Positions 47,040 to 56,110 are shown, numbered from the stretch's first letter. The stretch: 64,000 nucleotides of DNA from Flagellimonas aurea (GCF_017313785.1 NZ_JAFLNL010000004.1:292649-356648); one strand, 5' to 3'. Made by a program: numbers and translations. Notes: generated by a model not told the origin, from the letters alone.

Positions 47040-47641
47040 GTGAAGAAGAAAACATAGCGGTGGTTGTATTGGCAGCAGGTGGCTCCACTCGTTTGGGGCG
47101 ACCCAAGCAGCTGGTGGAATTCAAAGGGAAAACCCTTTTGGACCATACGTTGGACAACGTAGACTTGTTGGGTTTTCAGACCAAAATTTTGGTATTGGGC
47201 GCAAAACGGGAAGAAATTATGGATAAAATTGATGCCAATAGTTTTAAAGTGGTCATTAACACCCAATGGGAGCAAGGAATGGCATCCAGCATCAAGGTTG
47301 GACTGGAAGCTGCAATGGCAGAGGAAGAGGGACTGGACCACGTATTGTTTCTGGTATCGGACCAACCCTTTTTGGAACGAGCCAACTTGATAAAACTAGT
47401 GCATACGCAACTGACGCAACATCCCAATGCGACCTATTCCCAATATGGGGAAAACGTTGGAGTGCCAGCGATTTTTGGTAAGGAAGCATTTCCTTTGTTG
47501 TTGCAATTGGAAGCTGACGAAGGGGCCAAGAAATTAACTCGCTTGGAAGATTTTAAGTATTGTACGGAAACCTTTAAAAAAGGAGGTTTTGATGTGGATA
47601 CCGAAGAAGACGTACAGCAACTAAAGCAAATGGAAAAATGA
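47036..47641 (+). CDS. MocA/MobA-like molybdenum cofactor nucleotidyltransferase
   Basis: Attaches CMP (MocA) or GMP (MobA) to molybdopterin. 201 residues from a TTG start that overlaps the xdhC stop. Nucleotide motif LAAGGSTRLGRPKQLVEFKG; metal site SDQPFL, where MocA-like proteins have DQP and MobA has DxPF. Together with XdhC this favours cytidylylation for a xanthine-oxidase-type enzyme. Its stop overlaps the start of a 35-codon frame (ATGA). Confidence 0.85.
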   Translation: MSEEENIAVVVLAAGGSTRLGRPKQLVEFKGKTLLDHTLDNVDLLGFQTKILVLGAKREEIMDKIDANSFKVVINTQWEQGMASSIKVGLEAAMAEEEGLDHVLFLVSDQPFLERANLIKLVHTQLTQHPNATYSQYGENVGVPAIFGKEAFPLLLQLEADEGAKKLTRLEDFKYCTETFKKGGFDVDTEEDVQQLKQMEK

Positions 47642-47745
47642 AATGCCCATTAATCAAAGCCGATGTACCAAACAATATGTTCAGGGGCATTCCATCTGAC
47701 CGCTCAAAAGCAAATAAAAAAAGAACAGATGAAAGTGACCATTAA
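47638..47745 (+). CDS. possible 35-aa translationally coupled peptide
   Basis: An ATGA overlap with the mocA-like stop opens a 35-codon frame (begins MKCPLIKADVPNN, ends RTDESDH) that closes 17 bp inside moaD. It fills the only real gap (87 bp) in an operon whose other junctions overlap or abut. A 7-bp inverted repeat, AATGCCC (47642-47648) with GGGCATT (47685-47691), lies within. No family recognised; it may simply carry ribosomes to moaD or be chance. Confidence 0.25.
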   Translation: MKCPLIKADVPNNMFRGIPSDRSKANKKRTDESDH

Positions 47746-47965
47746 ATATTTTGGTTTGGTAGCAGAAGCTGCCGATAAGTACGAAGAGGTTTTGGAGCTC
47801 AATGGAGCGCTTATCGCTTCGGAACTAAAAGCGCAATGCTTGAACGGTTTGTCCATTGCGGACAAAGATTCCGTGCAGATAGCTGTAAACCAAAATCTGG
47901 ATGATACAACAACCATAAAAGATGGGGACGAAGTGGCCTTGTTGCCACCGTTCGCAGGAGGATGA
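47729..47965 (+). CDS. moaD: molybdopterin synthase small subunit MoaD
   Basis: Ubiquitin-like sulfur carrier; its C-terminal Gly-Gly is adenylated by MoeB and thiocarboxylated to donate sulfur to cPMP. 78 residues from the ATG at 47729 (MKVTIKYFGLVAEAAD), ending LLPPFAGG as required. The frame is open 22 codons further up, but that part has no family match. The stop overlaps moeB (ATGA). Confidence 0.93.
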   Translation: MKVTIKYFGLVAEAADKYEEVLELNGALIASELKAQCLNGLSIADKDSVQIAVNQNLDDTTTIKDGDEVALLPPFAGG

Positions 47966-48975
47966 GCAGATACAACAGACAAATAAAACTCACGGAAGTT
48001 GGCCTAGAAGGTCAGGAGAAGCTTCGCAATGCCAAAGTGTTGCTAGTTGGTGTTGGAGGATTGGGCTGTCCTGCCGCGATGTTTTTGGCGGGTGCAGGAG
48101 TTGGCAAGATGGGTTTGATGGACCACGATAAGGTCGATATGTCCAACCTGCATCGACAGGTTTTGTTTCAAGAGTCGGATGTAGGAAAGTCAAAGGGCGT
48201 TGTTGCCAAGGAACGTTTGGAAAAACAGAACAGTGAGGTCCAGTTTGAAGTGTACGAAGAGCCGTTGACCATTGAAAATGCTAAAAGCATCATCCAACAA
48301 TACGATGTTGTCTTGGATGGTACCGATAATTTTGAAACGAAGTATCTCATCAACGATGCTTGTATATTGGCCGATAAACCTTGGGTTTTTGCCTCCATAT
48401 ATAAAAATGAAGGCCAATTGTCGGTCTTCAATTACCAGAATGGGCCTACGTATCGCTGTGTATTTCCGAAAAGTACGAGACAGAACATCAGCTGTGAGGC
48501 CACAGGGGTATTGGGCGTGTTGCCTGGCATTTTGGGAACGCTTCAGGCAGCCGAGGTTCTTAAAATCATCCTTGGGGTGGGTAAGGTGCTGTCAGGCAAG
48601 CTAAAGTTGATTAATATGATGCAGGCCAGCGAGCAAACCATCAACATAAACAAGCGTCCCGAAGAAGTGGAAAAAATTCGCAAGAGCGGGATAGCGCCCG
48701 TTTATATTGATTGCGATTTGAAAAATAAGGAACAATGGTATCTCGATGTACGCGAAGTGTTCGAGCAGCCCAAACCAAAGGGTAAAAAAGTGTTGAGTAT
48801 TCCTTTGAGCGATTTGACATCACGCTACCAAGAGATACCGAACAATCAAGAGGTCTTGGTGTTCTGCCAATCTGGAAAACGAAGCAAAAACGCCATAGAA
48901 ATCCTTAAAAATGAATTTGGCTTTCACAATTTGAAAAACGTGGAAGGCGGTATAGAAACAATTATTGATGGATAA
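47962..48975 (+). CDS. moeB: MoeB/ThiF-type adenylyltransferase with C-terminal rhodanese domain
   Basis: Activates the MoaD C-terminus. E1-like domain (about 1-230): VLLVGVGGLGCPAA nucleotide loop, MSNLHRQVLF, DGTDNFETKYLIND and the Cys in ISCEATGVLG. Rhodanese domain (about 240-337) with the active loop FCQSGKRSKNA that can carry persulfide sulfur from the desulfurase at 44734. Unusual: the two Cys-x-x-Cys zinc pairs of E. coli MoeB are missing (TYRCVF keeps one Cys; nothing is left near the second pair). 337 residues. Confidence 0.92.
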   Translation: MSRYNRQIKLTEVGLEGQEKLRNAKVLLVGVGGLGCPAAMFLAGAGVGKMGLMDHDKVDMSNLHRQVLFQESDVGKSKGVVAKERLEKQNSEVQFEVYEEPLTIENAKSIIQQYDVVLDGTDNFETKYLINDACILADKPWVFASIYKNEGQLSVFNYQNGPTYRCVFPKSTRQNISCEATGVLGVLPGILGTLQAAEVLKIILGVGKVLSGKLKLINMMQASEQTININKRPEEVEKIRKSGIAPVYIDCDLKNKEQWYLDVREVFEQPKPKGKKVLSIPLSDLTSRYQEIPNNQEVLVFCQSGKRSKNAIEILKNEFGFHNLKNVEGGIETIIDG

Positions 48976-49411
48976 GAAGAAACCAAAAAAAGTATTTGTA
49001 CAAGGAGCGATTCCTCCCGAAAAAATAGCCAATTCGGTGGCCAACCACCAAAGCAAGACGAATATTGGCGCGCACAGTATTTTTTTGGGACAGATCAGGG
49101 CCGACGAAGTGGAAGGCAAAACCGTGACTGCTATCGATTACACAGCTTATGAAGAAATGGCCGAGAAAGTGTTCCACGAAATTCGCGAAGTCGCTTTTGC
49201 CAAGTTCGATATTACCTGTGCCCATATTTATCACAGTTTGGGCAAAGTGAAGGTTGGAGAGTTGTGCCTGTTCGTGTTCACATCATCAGCACACCGAAAA
49301 ATCGCGATTGAGGCGACCAATTTTTTTGTGGAGGAGATAAAGGCGAAAGTGCCCGTATTCGGCAAAGAGATTTTTGAGGACGAAACCCATCAATGGAAAG
49401 TAAACAAGTAA
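48968..49411 (+). CDS. moaE: molybdopterin synthase large subunit MoaE
   Basis: Pairs with MoaD to convert cPMP to molybdopterin. 147 residues from the ATG at 48968 (a TTG one codon earlier is possible). Conserved: GAHSIFLGQIRADEVEGKTVTAIDYTAYEEMA, HSLGKVKVGELCLFVFTSSAHRK and the lysine region KVPVFGKEIF. Overlaps moeB by 8 bp. Confidence 0.95.
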   Translation: MDKKKPKKVFVQGAIPPEKIANSVANHQSKTNIGAHSIFLGQIRADEVEGKTVTAIDYTAYEEMAEKVFHEIREVAFAKFDITCAHIYHSLGKVKVGELCLFVFTSSAHRKIAIEATNFFVEEIKAKVPVFGKEIFEDETHQWKVNK

Positions 49412-50308
49412 ATGGTAGACATTACACATAAAGTAACCACCTTGCGGGAAGCCACCGCAGAAGCTATCGTGAAAACGAGTAGTCAAGCCACGATTGATGC
49501 CATTCAAAACAACGAAGTTCCCAAAGGGAATGTGTTTGAAATGGCCAAGGCGGCTGGATTGTTGGGTGTTAAGAAAACGCCCGACCTATTGCCCGATTGT
49601 CATCCGTTGCCCATTGAGTACACGGGCATCGATTATGAAATTGATGGTTTGGACATCATCATTTCGATGACGGTAAAGACCATTTACAAAACAGGGGTAG
49701 AGGTTGAGGCGATGCACGGAGCCAGCGTTGTAGCCCTCACGATGTACGATATGCTGAAACCGATTGACAAAAACGTGGAAATCGGCACCATTCGCCTCAA
49801 ATCGAAAAAAGGAGGGAAATCCTCGTTCAAAATAAATTCAGAAGGGCTGACTGCCGATGTTGTTGTCTGTTCCGATACTATTTCCAAAGGAAAAGGAGAG
49901 GACAGGGCAGGGGAGGCAATTATCGAGAAATTGAAGGCATTGGGGGTGAAACCCCAAAAAAGCATTATTCCCGACGAAGCTGAGGAAATCATCAAAAAAG
50001 TGGAGAACACTTCCGCAGATTTGCTGATTTTTACGGGAGGTACGGGCGTGGGGCCACGAGATGTCACCCCACAGACTTTGGAGCCATTGTTGGACATCAA
50101 ACTAAAAGGAGTAGAAGAACAAATGCGAAGCTACGGGCAAAATCGGATGCCGTTGGCGATGTTCTCGCGTTCCATAGCGGGCATCAAAAACGGTAAACTG
50201 ATATTGGCGCTGCCAGGCTCCACCAAAGGAGCGGCGGAATCGATGGATGCGATTTTCCCACACGTATTGCACGCATTTAAAGTGATAGAAGGAAAAAGAC
50301 ATGATTGA
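49412..50308 (+). CDS. moaCB: bifunctional MoaC-MoaB fusion
   Basis: The N-terminal MoaC domain (about 1-140) is a cPMP synthase working with MoaA: KAAGLLGVKKTPDLLPDCHPLPI and GVEVEAMHGASVVALTMYDMLK. The C-terminal MoaB/MogA domain (about 145-298) adenylates molybdopterin: ADVVVCSDTISKGKGEDRAG, LLIFTGGTGVGPRDVTPQ, FSRSIAGIKNGKLILALPGS. The fusion is known from other Bacteroidota. Start abuts the moaE stop; the end overlaps moaA by 8 bp. Confidence 0.94.
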   Translation: MVDITHKVTTLREATAEAIVKTSSQATIDAIQNNEVPKGNVFEMAKAAGLLGVKKTPDLLPDCHPLPIEYTGIDYEIDGLDIIISMTVKTIYKTGVEVEAMHGASVVALTMYDMLKPIDKNVEIGTIRLKSKKGGKSSFKINSEGLTADVVVCSDTISKGKGEDRAGEAIIEKLKALGVKPQKSIIPDEAEEIIKKVENTSADLLIFTGGTGVGPRDVTPQTLEPLLDIKLKGVEEQMRSYGQNRMPLAMFSRSIAGIKNGKLILALPGSTKGAAESMDAIFPHVLHAFKVIEGKRHD

Positions 50309-51293
50309 CAAAAAACCACAAATACTGGACAATTTCGGTAGGCCACATACCTATCTGCGCATTTCATTGACGGACCGATGCAACCTGCGATGCTTTTATT
50401 GCATGCCCGAAGAAGGTATTGAGTTGATGGAAAAGCCCAGTATCATGACCTTGGAGGAAATCATTGAAATGACGCGGACATTTCGGGATTTGGGCGTGGA
50501 TACGGTACGGCTGACGGGCGGCGAACCTTTGGTTCGCAAGAATTTCGGTTTTTTGGTCGAAGAGTTGGCCAAACTGGGTGTGACCCTAAAATTGACCACT
50601 AACGGAATCATACTTGACAAATATCTGGACCTGTTCGATAAAATCGGCCTTCGCAAAATCAATTTCAGTCTGGATACCTTGGACAAGGCCAAATCCATTT
50701 TCATCACCAAGCGTGATTACTACGAGCGCATTATGCGCAACCTGAATATGGCCTTGGATATGGATATGGACATCAAGCTCAATATTGTGCTGATTAAGGG
50801 CGTGAACGACAAGGAAATCAACGATTTTATCGCCTTGACCAAGGATAAAAAAATAACACCCAAGTTTATAGAATTTATGCCATTCAAGGGCAATAAATGG
50901 GACTGGAGCAAAGGAGTTTCCAAAGAAGAAATCTTAAAGACCGTTGGTGATAAGTTCGGGGAAATCGAGACCCTTGATAATCCAAAGCACAGTACCTCCA
51001 CCAATTTTAGGGTGAAGGGACACAAAGGCAGTTTTGGCATTGTGAGTACGATTACCAATCCGTTTTGCGATGAATGCAACCGTATTCGTTTAACGGCCGA
51101 TGGCAAAATGAAAAATTGTCTGTTCGCGAATTCAGAAACAGATTTGTTGACGCCATTTCGTAATGGAGAAAAGATTGAAAGCACCATTTTGGAGGCCATT
51201 AAATCCAAAAAATATTCTCGTGACGGTATGGACGTGAAAATGGACGCCGACCATTACGAGCAAAACCGTTCAATGATTTCAATAGGAGGCTAA
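50301..51293 (+). CDS. moaA: GTP 3',8-cyclase MoaA
   Basis: Radical-SAM enzyme that starts Moco synthesis from GTP. The N-terminal cluster motif CNLRCFYC has Cys27, Cys31 and Cys34; the C-terminal cluster is in NPFCDECNRIRLTADGKMKNC; the protein ends SIGG, the C-terminal Gly-Gly needed for activity. 330 residues. Stop overlaps moeA by one base (TAATG). Confidence 0.97.
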   Translation: MIDKKPQILDNFGRPHTYLRISLTDRCNLRCFYCMPEEGIELMEKPSIMTLEEIIEMTRTFRDLGVDTVRLTGGEPLVRKNFGFLVEELAKLGVTLKLTTNGIILDKYLDLFDKIGLRKINFSLDTLDKAKSIFITKRDYYERIMRNLNMALDMDMDIKLNIVLIKGVNDKEINDFIALTKDKKITPKFIEFMPFKGNKWDWSKGVSKEEILKTVGDKFGEIETLDNPKHSTSTNFRVKGHKGSFGIVSTITNPFCDECNRIRLTADGKMKNCLFANSETDLLTPFRNGEKIESTILEAIKSKKYSRDGMDVKMDADHYEQNRSMISIGG

Positions 51294-52459
51294 TGGTTAC
51301 GATTGAAGAAGCACTTCGCATTATTGAAAATCAGGAGATTAGTTTAAAAAGCGAATCAAAACCTTTAGAAAAGGCATTGGGTTATGCATTGGCAACAAAT
51401 ACGACAGCTCCTTTTGATGTGCCCGAGTTTGATAATTCCGCGATGGATGGCTACGCACTTTGCGGACTGTATCAGGAATACCGATTGGTAGGGGAGGTGG
51501 CTGCTGGCGATTCCAAGGAAGTTTCGTTGCAAGATGGCGAAGCGGTTCGGATTTTTACGGGAGCCAAGGTGCCCCAAAACACTACTGCCGTGATGATGCA
51601 GGAGAAAACCTCCGTGAAAGACAGCACGCTGTTCCTTGATGAGATGCCCAAGCCTGGACAGAACATCCGAAAAAAAGGCGGTCAGTTGACCGAAGGGCAA
51701 GCCGTATTTGAAAAAGGACACGTTTTGAACCCACCATCACTGGCTTTGATGGGCAGTTTGGGATTATCGCAATTGGAAGTCTTTTCCAAGCCACAAGTCA
51801 ATATCATCACCACGGGAAATGAATTGGTAAAACCGGGTGAACCCAAAACCGAAGGACAGATATACGAGTCCAACAGCTACGCGATTTCTGGGGTACTTCA
51901 GCAATTTGGATTTCAGCATCATCAAAAAGCGCAGATAAAAGATGATTTTGAGGCCACGAAAGCAGGCATTAAATCTGCATTGGAGTCTTGCGATGTACTC
52001 ATTATCTCAGGAGGAATATCGGTCGGGGATTATGATTTTGTAAAACAATCCCTCGAAGAAAATGGAGTTAATGAATTGTTTTACAAGGTATTTCAAAAAC
52101 CAGGGAAACCACTTTATTTTGGAAGAAAGCAAAATCAGTTTGTGTTTGCACTGCCTGGGAACCCTGCATCCTCATTGACCTGTTTTTATGTCTATGTGCT
52201 ACCGTTATTGCAGAAATTATCGGGCTATGGACAATTTGGTTTGCCTACCTATCAATTTCCGATAAAGCATTCGTACGAAAACCGTTTTGGGCGTCCCTCT
52301 TTTTTGAAAGCAGCTGTTGTTGATGGAAAAGTGGATATTTTGGACGGGCAAGGCTCTTCGATGATTCAATCGATGGCTAAAGGGAATGCCATTGCTTTTG
52401 TGGAGGACGGTGAAACATTGAACAAAGGCGATTTGATCAAGTGTAAACTAATTTCATAG
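51293..52459 (+). CDS. moeA: molybdopterin molybdenumtransferase MoeA
   Basis: Inserts molybdate into adenylated molybdopterin. 388 residues in the usual four-domain layout: PEFDNSAMDGYAL, IFTGAKVPQNTTAVMMQE, ITTGNELVKPGEP, LIISGGISVGDYDFVK, FALPGNPASSLTCFYVYVLP and a short C-terminal domain. Uses the substrate made by the MoaB half of the fusion. Confidence 0.96.
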   Translation: MVTIEEALRIIENQEISLKSESKPLEKALGYALATNTTAPFDVPEFDNSAMDGYALCGLYQEYRLVGEVAAGDSKEVSLQDGEAVRIFTGAKVPQNTTAVMMQEKTSVKDSTLFLDEMPKPGQNIRKKGGQLTEGQAVFEKGHVLNPPSLALMGSLGLSQLEVFSKPQVNIITTGNELVKPGEPKTEGQIYESNSYAISGVLQQFGFQHHQKAQIKDDFEATKAGIKSALESCDVLIISGGISVGDYDFVKQSLEENGVNELFYKVFQKPGKPLYFGRKQNQFVFALPGNPASSLTCFYVYVLPLLQKLSGYGQFGLPTYQFPIKHSYENRFGRPSFLKAAVVDGKVDILDGQGSSMIQSMAKGNAIAFVEDGETLNKGDLIKCKLIS

Positions 52460-52462
52460 TTG

Positions 52463-53218
52463 ATGACGGTTGAATACTTGCCCATTGTCTTTTTTCTGAT
52501 TGCGCTGTTTTATAGCTCGGTCGGATTTGGGGGCGGGTCCAGTTATTTGGCTATTTTAAGTCTTTTCCTGACCGATTTTTACGAAATACGTTCCACTGCG
52601 CTCATTTTAAATATTTGCGTGGTGAGCATCGGAACCATCGTTTTTATCCGTAACCGCGTGTTCGATATCAAGTTGTTTTGGCCGTTTTTGGTGATGAGCA
52701 TTCCGTTTGCGTATCTCGGTGCTCAAATACGTTTGTCCCAGACCATGTTTTTTTTAGTCTTGGGAGGTGCCTTGGTGATGGCGGGAGTTTTTATGCTGCT
52801 TCGCTTTGCCAAGAAAAAACTGGACTCGAGAAAATTTTCAAATCCAAAAAAATCATTGCTTGGTGGTGGTATCGGTTTGCTTTCGGGAATTTCGGGAATA
52901 GGCGGGGGTATCTTTCTGTCTCCCGTTTTGAATCTTTTAAAGTGGGAAAACCCAAGGGTAGTGGCCTCCTTGGCTTCAGTTTTTATTTTGGTCAACTCCA
53001 TTTCTGGTTTGATTGGCCTTAATGTTGCAGGCACCTTCAAACTAAACAATGAATTGATGCTTCAACTTATCGTTGCCGTAGTAATAGGAGGGAGTATCGG
53101 TTCTTATCTATCCAACAAAAAGTTCAACCTTAAGTTTTTGGGTGTGCTCACCAGTATTTTGGTGCTCTACGTGGGATTCCGACTGATTTTGTTGCACGGT
53201 TTTGGGATAAAGATTTAG
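52463..53218 (+). CDS. TauE/SafE (TSUP) family membrane transporter
   Basis: Eight-helix permease, about 251 residues, starting MTVEYLPIVFFLIALFYSSVGFGGGSSYLAIL; the two repeats GFGGGSSY and SGIGGGIFLSPVL are the TSUP signature. The family moves sulfite, sulfoacetate or other small sulfur-containing anions. It is the last gene of the Moco operon (1-bp scale spacing after moeA), and no ModABC is present in the window, so molybdate or a sulfur compound needed for Moco are possible substrates (inference). Overlaps the convergent ModE-like gene by 4 bp. Confidence 0.88.
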   Translation: MTVEYLPIVFFLIALFYSSVGFGGGSSYLAILSLFLTDFYEIRSTALILNICVVSIGTIVFIRNRVFDIKLFWPFLVMSIPFAYLGAQIRLSQTMFFLVLGGALVMAGVFMLLRFAKKKLDSRKFSNPKKSLLGGGIGLLSGISGIGGGIFLSPVLNLLKWENPRVVASLASVFILVNSISGLIGLNVAGTFKLNNELMLQLIVAVVIGGSIGSYLSNKKFNLKFLGVLTSILVLYVGFRLILLHGFGIKI

Positions 53219-53565
53219 ATCAACCCCAACATTTCATTCGTATGTTTCTCAACTGTTTCATTGATTTTATCGGTCATTTTCTGGAAAGTGGCCAATACTT
53301 TTTTACCTGTCTCCGTTAATTCGGCGCCTCCACCTTTGGTGCCACCTTTATGCAGTTCCACATAAGGTCGATTTCCTCTTTGGTTCATATCTTCCACCAT
53401 GGACCAGGCTTTGCGGTAGGACATGCCCATTTCTTTAGCAGCTTTGGAAAGCGAACCATTTTTGTCGATCATCATCAACAGTTCGGCACGCCCGGGACCA
53501 AAGAATTTTCTCCCATCAATATCTATCCAGCACCGTATTTTGAGTTCTTTTTCGCTTTTCATCAC
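53215..53565 (-). CDS. ModE-like winged-helix regulator without molybdate domain
   Basis: 116 residues that match only the N-terminal DNA-binding half of ModE (LysR-like HTH): CWIDIDGRKFFGPGRAELLMMIDKNGSLSKAAKEMGMSYRKAWSMVEDMN, then PYVELHKGGTKGGGAELTETGKKVL. The Mop/TOBE molybdate-binding domains are absent, so it may sense Mo by another route or use a partner. A ModE-like box at the head of the Moco operon (44702) is the obvious target. Second Met (53562) is an alternative start. Confidence 0.88.
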   Translation of the reverse strand: MMKSEKELKIRCWIDIDGRKFFGPGRAELLMMIDKNGSLSKAAKEMGMSYRKAWSMVEDMNQRGNRPYVELHKGGTKGGGAELTETGKKVLATFQKMTDKINETVEKHTNEMLGLI

Positions 53566-53657
53566 GGTTAAAGTTAAGCATCTATACGGTAAATAGAATA
53601 TTCACTCCAAATAAAAAATATAGGATAATGTTGTTCTTATTTAAACAAAACTTATTG

Positions 53658-53679
53658 CATCATTCTTTTTCGAATGATG
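53658..53679. promoter_or_regulatory. perfect inverted repeat at the start of the 53674 gene
   Basis: CATCATTC (53658-53665) and GAATGATG (53672-53679) are exact complements around TTTTTC. The right arm contains the first two ATG codons of the longer reading of the next gene. It could be an operator or a hairpin hiding the start; a GTG at 53725 is an alternative start that would leave it in the leader. Confidence 0.4.
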
Positions 53680-56070
53680 TTTAACTGTTTGGTATCCAAC
53701 GGTAATGTATTATCTTTATTTACAGTGTACCGTATTCAAAACATAGTTATATCCCTTCTCTTTTTTATTCTGTCAATTGTTGCCCTTGCACAGGAACGGG
53801 CAGCTAAAGGGACGGAAGGTCTGCATTTACTTGAAAATATCCACCTACAATTGAATAAAACGGCCTTTTTAAAGGGAGAGCACATATGGTTCAAGGCATA
53901 TGTCCAAAATCAGAATCAACATTTACCATCCTTGGCCACGAAAAACCTACATGTAGGAATTTTTTCAAAAGATGGAAGCATGCTGACAAAAAAGATGGTT
54001 TTAATACGCAATGGGGTTTCTTTTGGTGATTTTAAAGTTGATTCAACTTTTGTTGAGGATTCATATACCATAATGGCCTGGACCAACTACATGAAGAATT
54101 TTGAGTTTACTACTCCTTTTCTTCAAAATATAGAAATCATTGGAGTAGCGGAACAATCAGAATCAAAGAATAAAGGAGGCATCACTGTTTTAGTTTATCC
54201 AGAAGGTCAACAAATTGTAGCGAACACTTACAATAATGTCGGCTTTAAGATTTTTAACCAAACCTTACAACCAATAAAGACCAATGAAATAGAGCTGATT
54301 ACGGGAAAAGGTGAACGAATACAGTCTAATATTCAAACAAACCAATTAGGGCAAGGTAGATTTGGTTTTTTTGCCGACCCAACCGAAACCTATTTTTTGA
54401 AATTGAAAACTCCAAACGGTCTTTGGGTTACCAAGGAGCTGGAAGATAAACAACACCATGGAATAGGAATAAGCATCGATAATACAGCACAGGATGTTGT
54501 TGTACTAAACTCCAAACGGTCTAAATCTATTTTAAATAACGAGAAATTTTCTATGGCTATCTATAACCATGTCAACGGAAATTATGTTTATCGTTATGAG
54601 CTTGATGGAGATAGCGGACCCACTTCCGTAAATCGCAATCAAATCCCTGGCGGAATCAATACAGCGGTGATTTTGGATGAAACTATGAAACCCATTTCGC
54701 AACGTATGTTTTTTAATAGACAAAATTTGAAGGAAAGGGTAGGTTCTGTAGATGTAAGCTATTGTTTAAACAAAGCTCAAGATTCCTTACAGATAGATAT
54801 GATACTTCCTCAAGGGCATCAAATGGCCAATTTAAGTTTGTCGGTGCTACCTGCTGAATCAAGTGCATACTTTCCTGATAATTCCATAGCCTCTTCTTTT
54901 TTGATTCAGCCTTATCTCCATAAACATATTGAAGGCCGCTATTTTTTTGATGGCAATAAACGTTCAAGGGATTATCAAATGGATACCAGATTACTTATGG
55001 AAGGAGCCGAAAGGTTTGACCAGTATATCACAGCAGGGTATGCTCAAAGTAACACTTATAAACATGAAGAGGAAATTACTTTTAATGGTAAGATTTTGGA
55101 TGCCGACCTCGAAAACGAAAAACAAGTTTCGTTGTTTTCCCAAGCATTGGGTACAGTCAATTTTTTTGAGCTCTCAACCAACAAGAATTTTGAAGGAAAC
55201 TTGCCTTTGTTTGAGGGGGATTCCATATTGATCAGCGTACTGAACCACAAAGGAAAACTTAGAAAACCAAAAGCGGAACTCTATTTTGATGATAACAATG
55301 CGGATACTTTTGAATATACCAAATGGTTGAGCAAAGCGGGCCGGTTTAAATCAGGGGTTTCGCAATTAAGAATGAATGAAAGTTTTAATCTTACGGATGG
55401 AATCATATCTCTGGATGAAGTGGTAGTTTCGGAAAGAGCAAAGGAGACTACAAAGTTTCAAATAACTCCTGAAATTCAAATGAGAATCATTGATAAAACA
55501 ACTGTGAAACGGTATCCAAGTTTTATAAGCTACATACGAAAATTTGGGTTTCAAACACATCCCAATAGTAAAGGAGGTGTTGGTGTTTATGTTCCCGACC
55601 CGCCTTATCTAGCCCGAGTGCCAGTTTTAATCGAAGGACTTCCGGTTGATTCGGGACAACTTATGTCCATGCCCCTTTCCATGGTAAAATCGATGGTTTA
55701 TAATAGGTATGTAACTCCTCATCAAGGACCATTTATTTCCTTGTCGTTACGGTATGACTACGATGGATTATATGGTAGGGATAAGTTCACAAGTATTACT
55801 GTACCAAAAGGATTCAGTAGGGCACAAGCCTATTTTACTCCAAATTACCCAGATTATGGTTCGTTGTTATACCAAAGGTATGGCGCCATTTGGTGGGAAA
55901 GTCAATTTGAGGTAAACTCAGATGTCCCATATTCGATTACAGTTCCCTTAAATGAACAACGAGAGGTAAAGATTATAATTGAAGGGATGTCCTCCAATGG
56001 TTTTTTATATTACACCGAACAAATTTGTAGTCCTTTTGAAGCCAATTATACATCCAAACAACAAGAATAA
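53674..56070 (+). CDS. large secreted MG/plug-like outer-surface protein
   Basis: 798 residues from the first ATG; a GTG at 53725 would give MYRIQNIVISLLFFILSIVALAQ, a better-sized signal peptide, cut after AQ. The N-terminal part (about 50-160) resembles an alpha-2-macroglobulin MG2-like domain (ENIHLQLNKTAFLKGEHIWFKAYV). The middle is beta-rich. Around 590-700 it resembles a TonB plug-like domain (SLDEVVVSERAKE, VPVLIEGLPVDSGQLMSMPLSMVKSM). This layout is frequent in Bacteroidota proteins of unknown function that may assist TonB systems or macroglobulin-like surface assembly. Monocistronic with its own terminator. Confidence 0.75.
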   Translation: MMFNCLVSNGNVLSLFTVYRIQNIVISLLFFILSIVALAQERAAKGTEGLHLLENIHLQLNKTAFLKGEHIWFKAYVQNQNQHLPSLATKNLHVGIFSKDGSMLTKKMVLIRNGVSFGDFKVDSTFVEDSYTIMAWTNYMKNFEFTTPFLQNIEIIGVAEQSESKNKGGITVLVYPEGQQIVANTYNNVGFKIFNQTLQPIKTNEIELITGKGERIQSNIQTNQLGQGRFGFFADPTETYFLKLKTPNGLWVTKELEDKQHHGIGISIDNTAQDVVVLNSKRSKSILNNEKFSMAIYNHVNGNYVYRYELDGDSGPTSVNRNQIPGGINTAVILDETMKPISQRMFFNRQNLKERVGSVDVSYCLNKAQDSLQIDMILPQGHQMANLSLSVLPAESSAYFPDNSIASSFLIQPYLHKHIEGRYFFDGNKRSRDYQMDTRLLMEGAERFDQYITAGYAQSNTYKHEEEITFNGKILDADLENEKQVSLFSQALGTVNFFELSTNKNFEGNLPLFEGDSILISVLNHKGKLRKPKAELYFDDNNADTFEYTKWLSKAGRFKSGVSQLRMNESFNLTDGIISLDEVVVSERAKETTKFQITPEIQMRIIDKTTVKRYPSFISYIRKFGFQTHPNSKGGVGVYVPDPPYLARVPVLIEGLPVDSGQLMSMPLSMVKSMVYNRYVTPHQGPFISLSLRYDYDGLYGRDKFTSITVPKGFSRAQAYFTPNYPDYGSLLYQRYGAIWWESQFEVNSDVPYSITVPLNEQREVKIIIEGMSSNGFLYYTEQICSPFEANYTSKQQE

Positions 56071-56110
56071 TTCCGTTATTGGTTGGTTTTCAACAATATC
56101 ATTAAAAACA

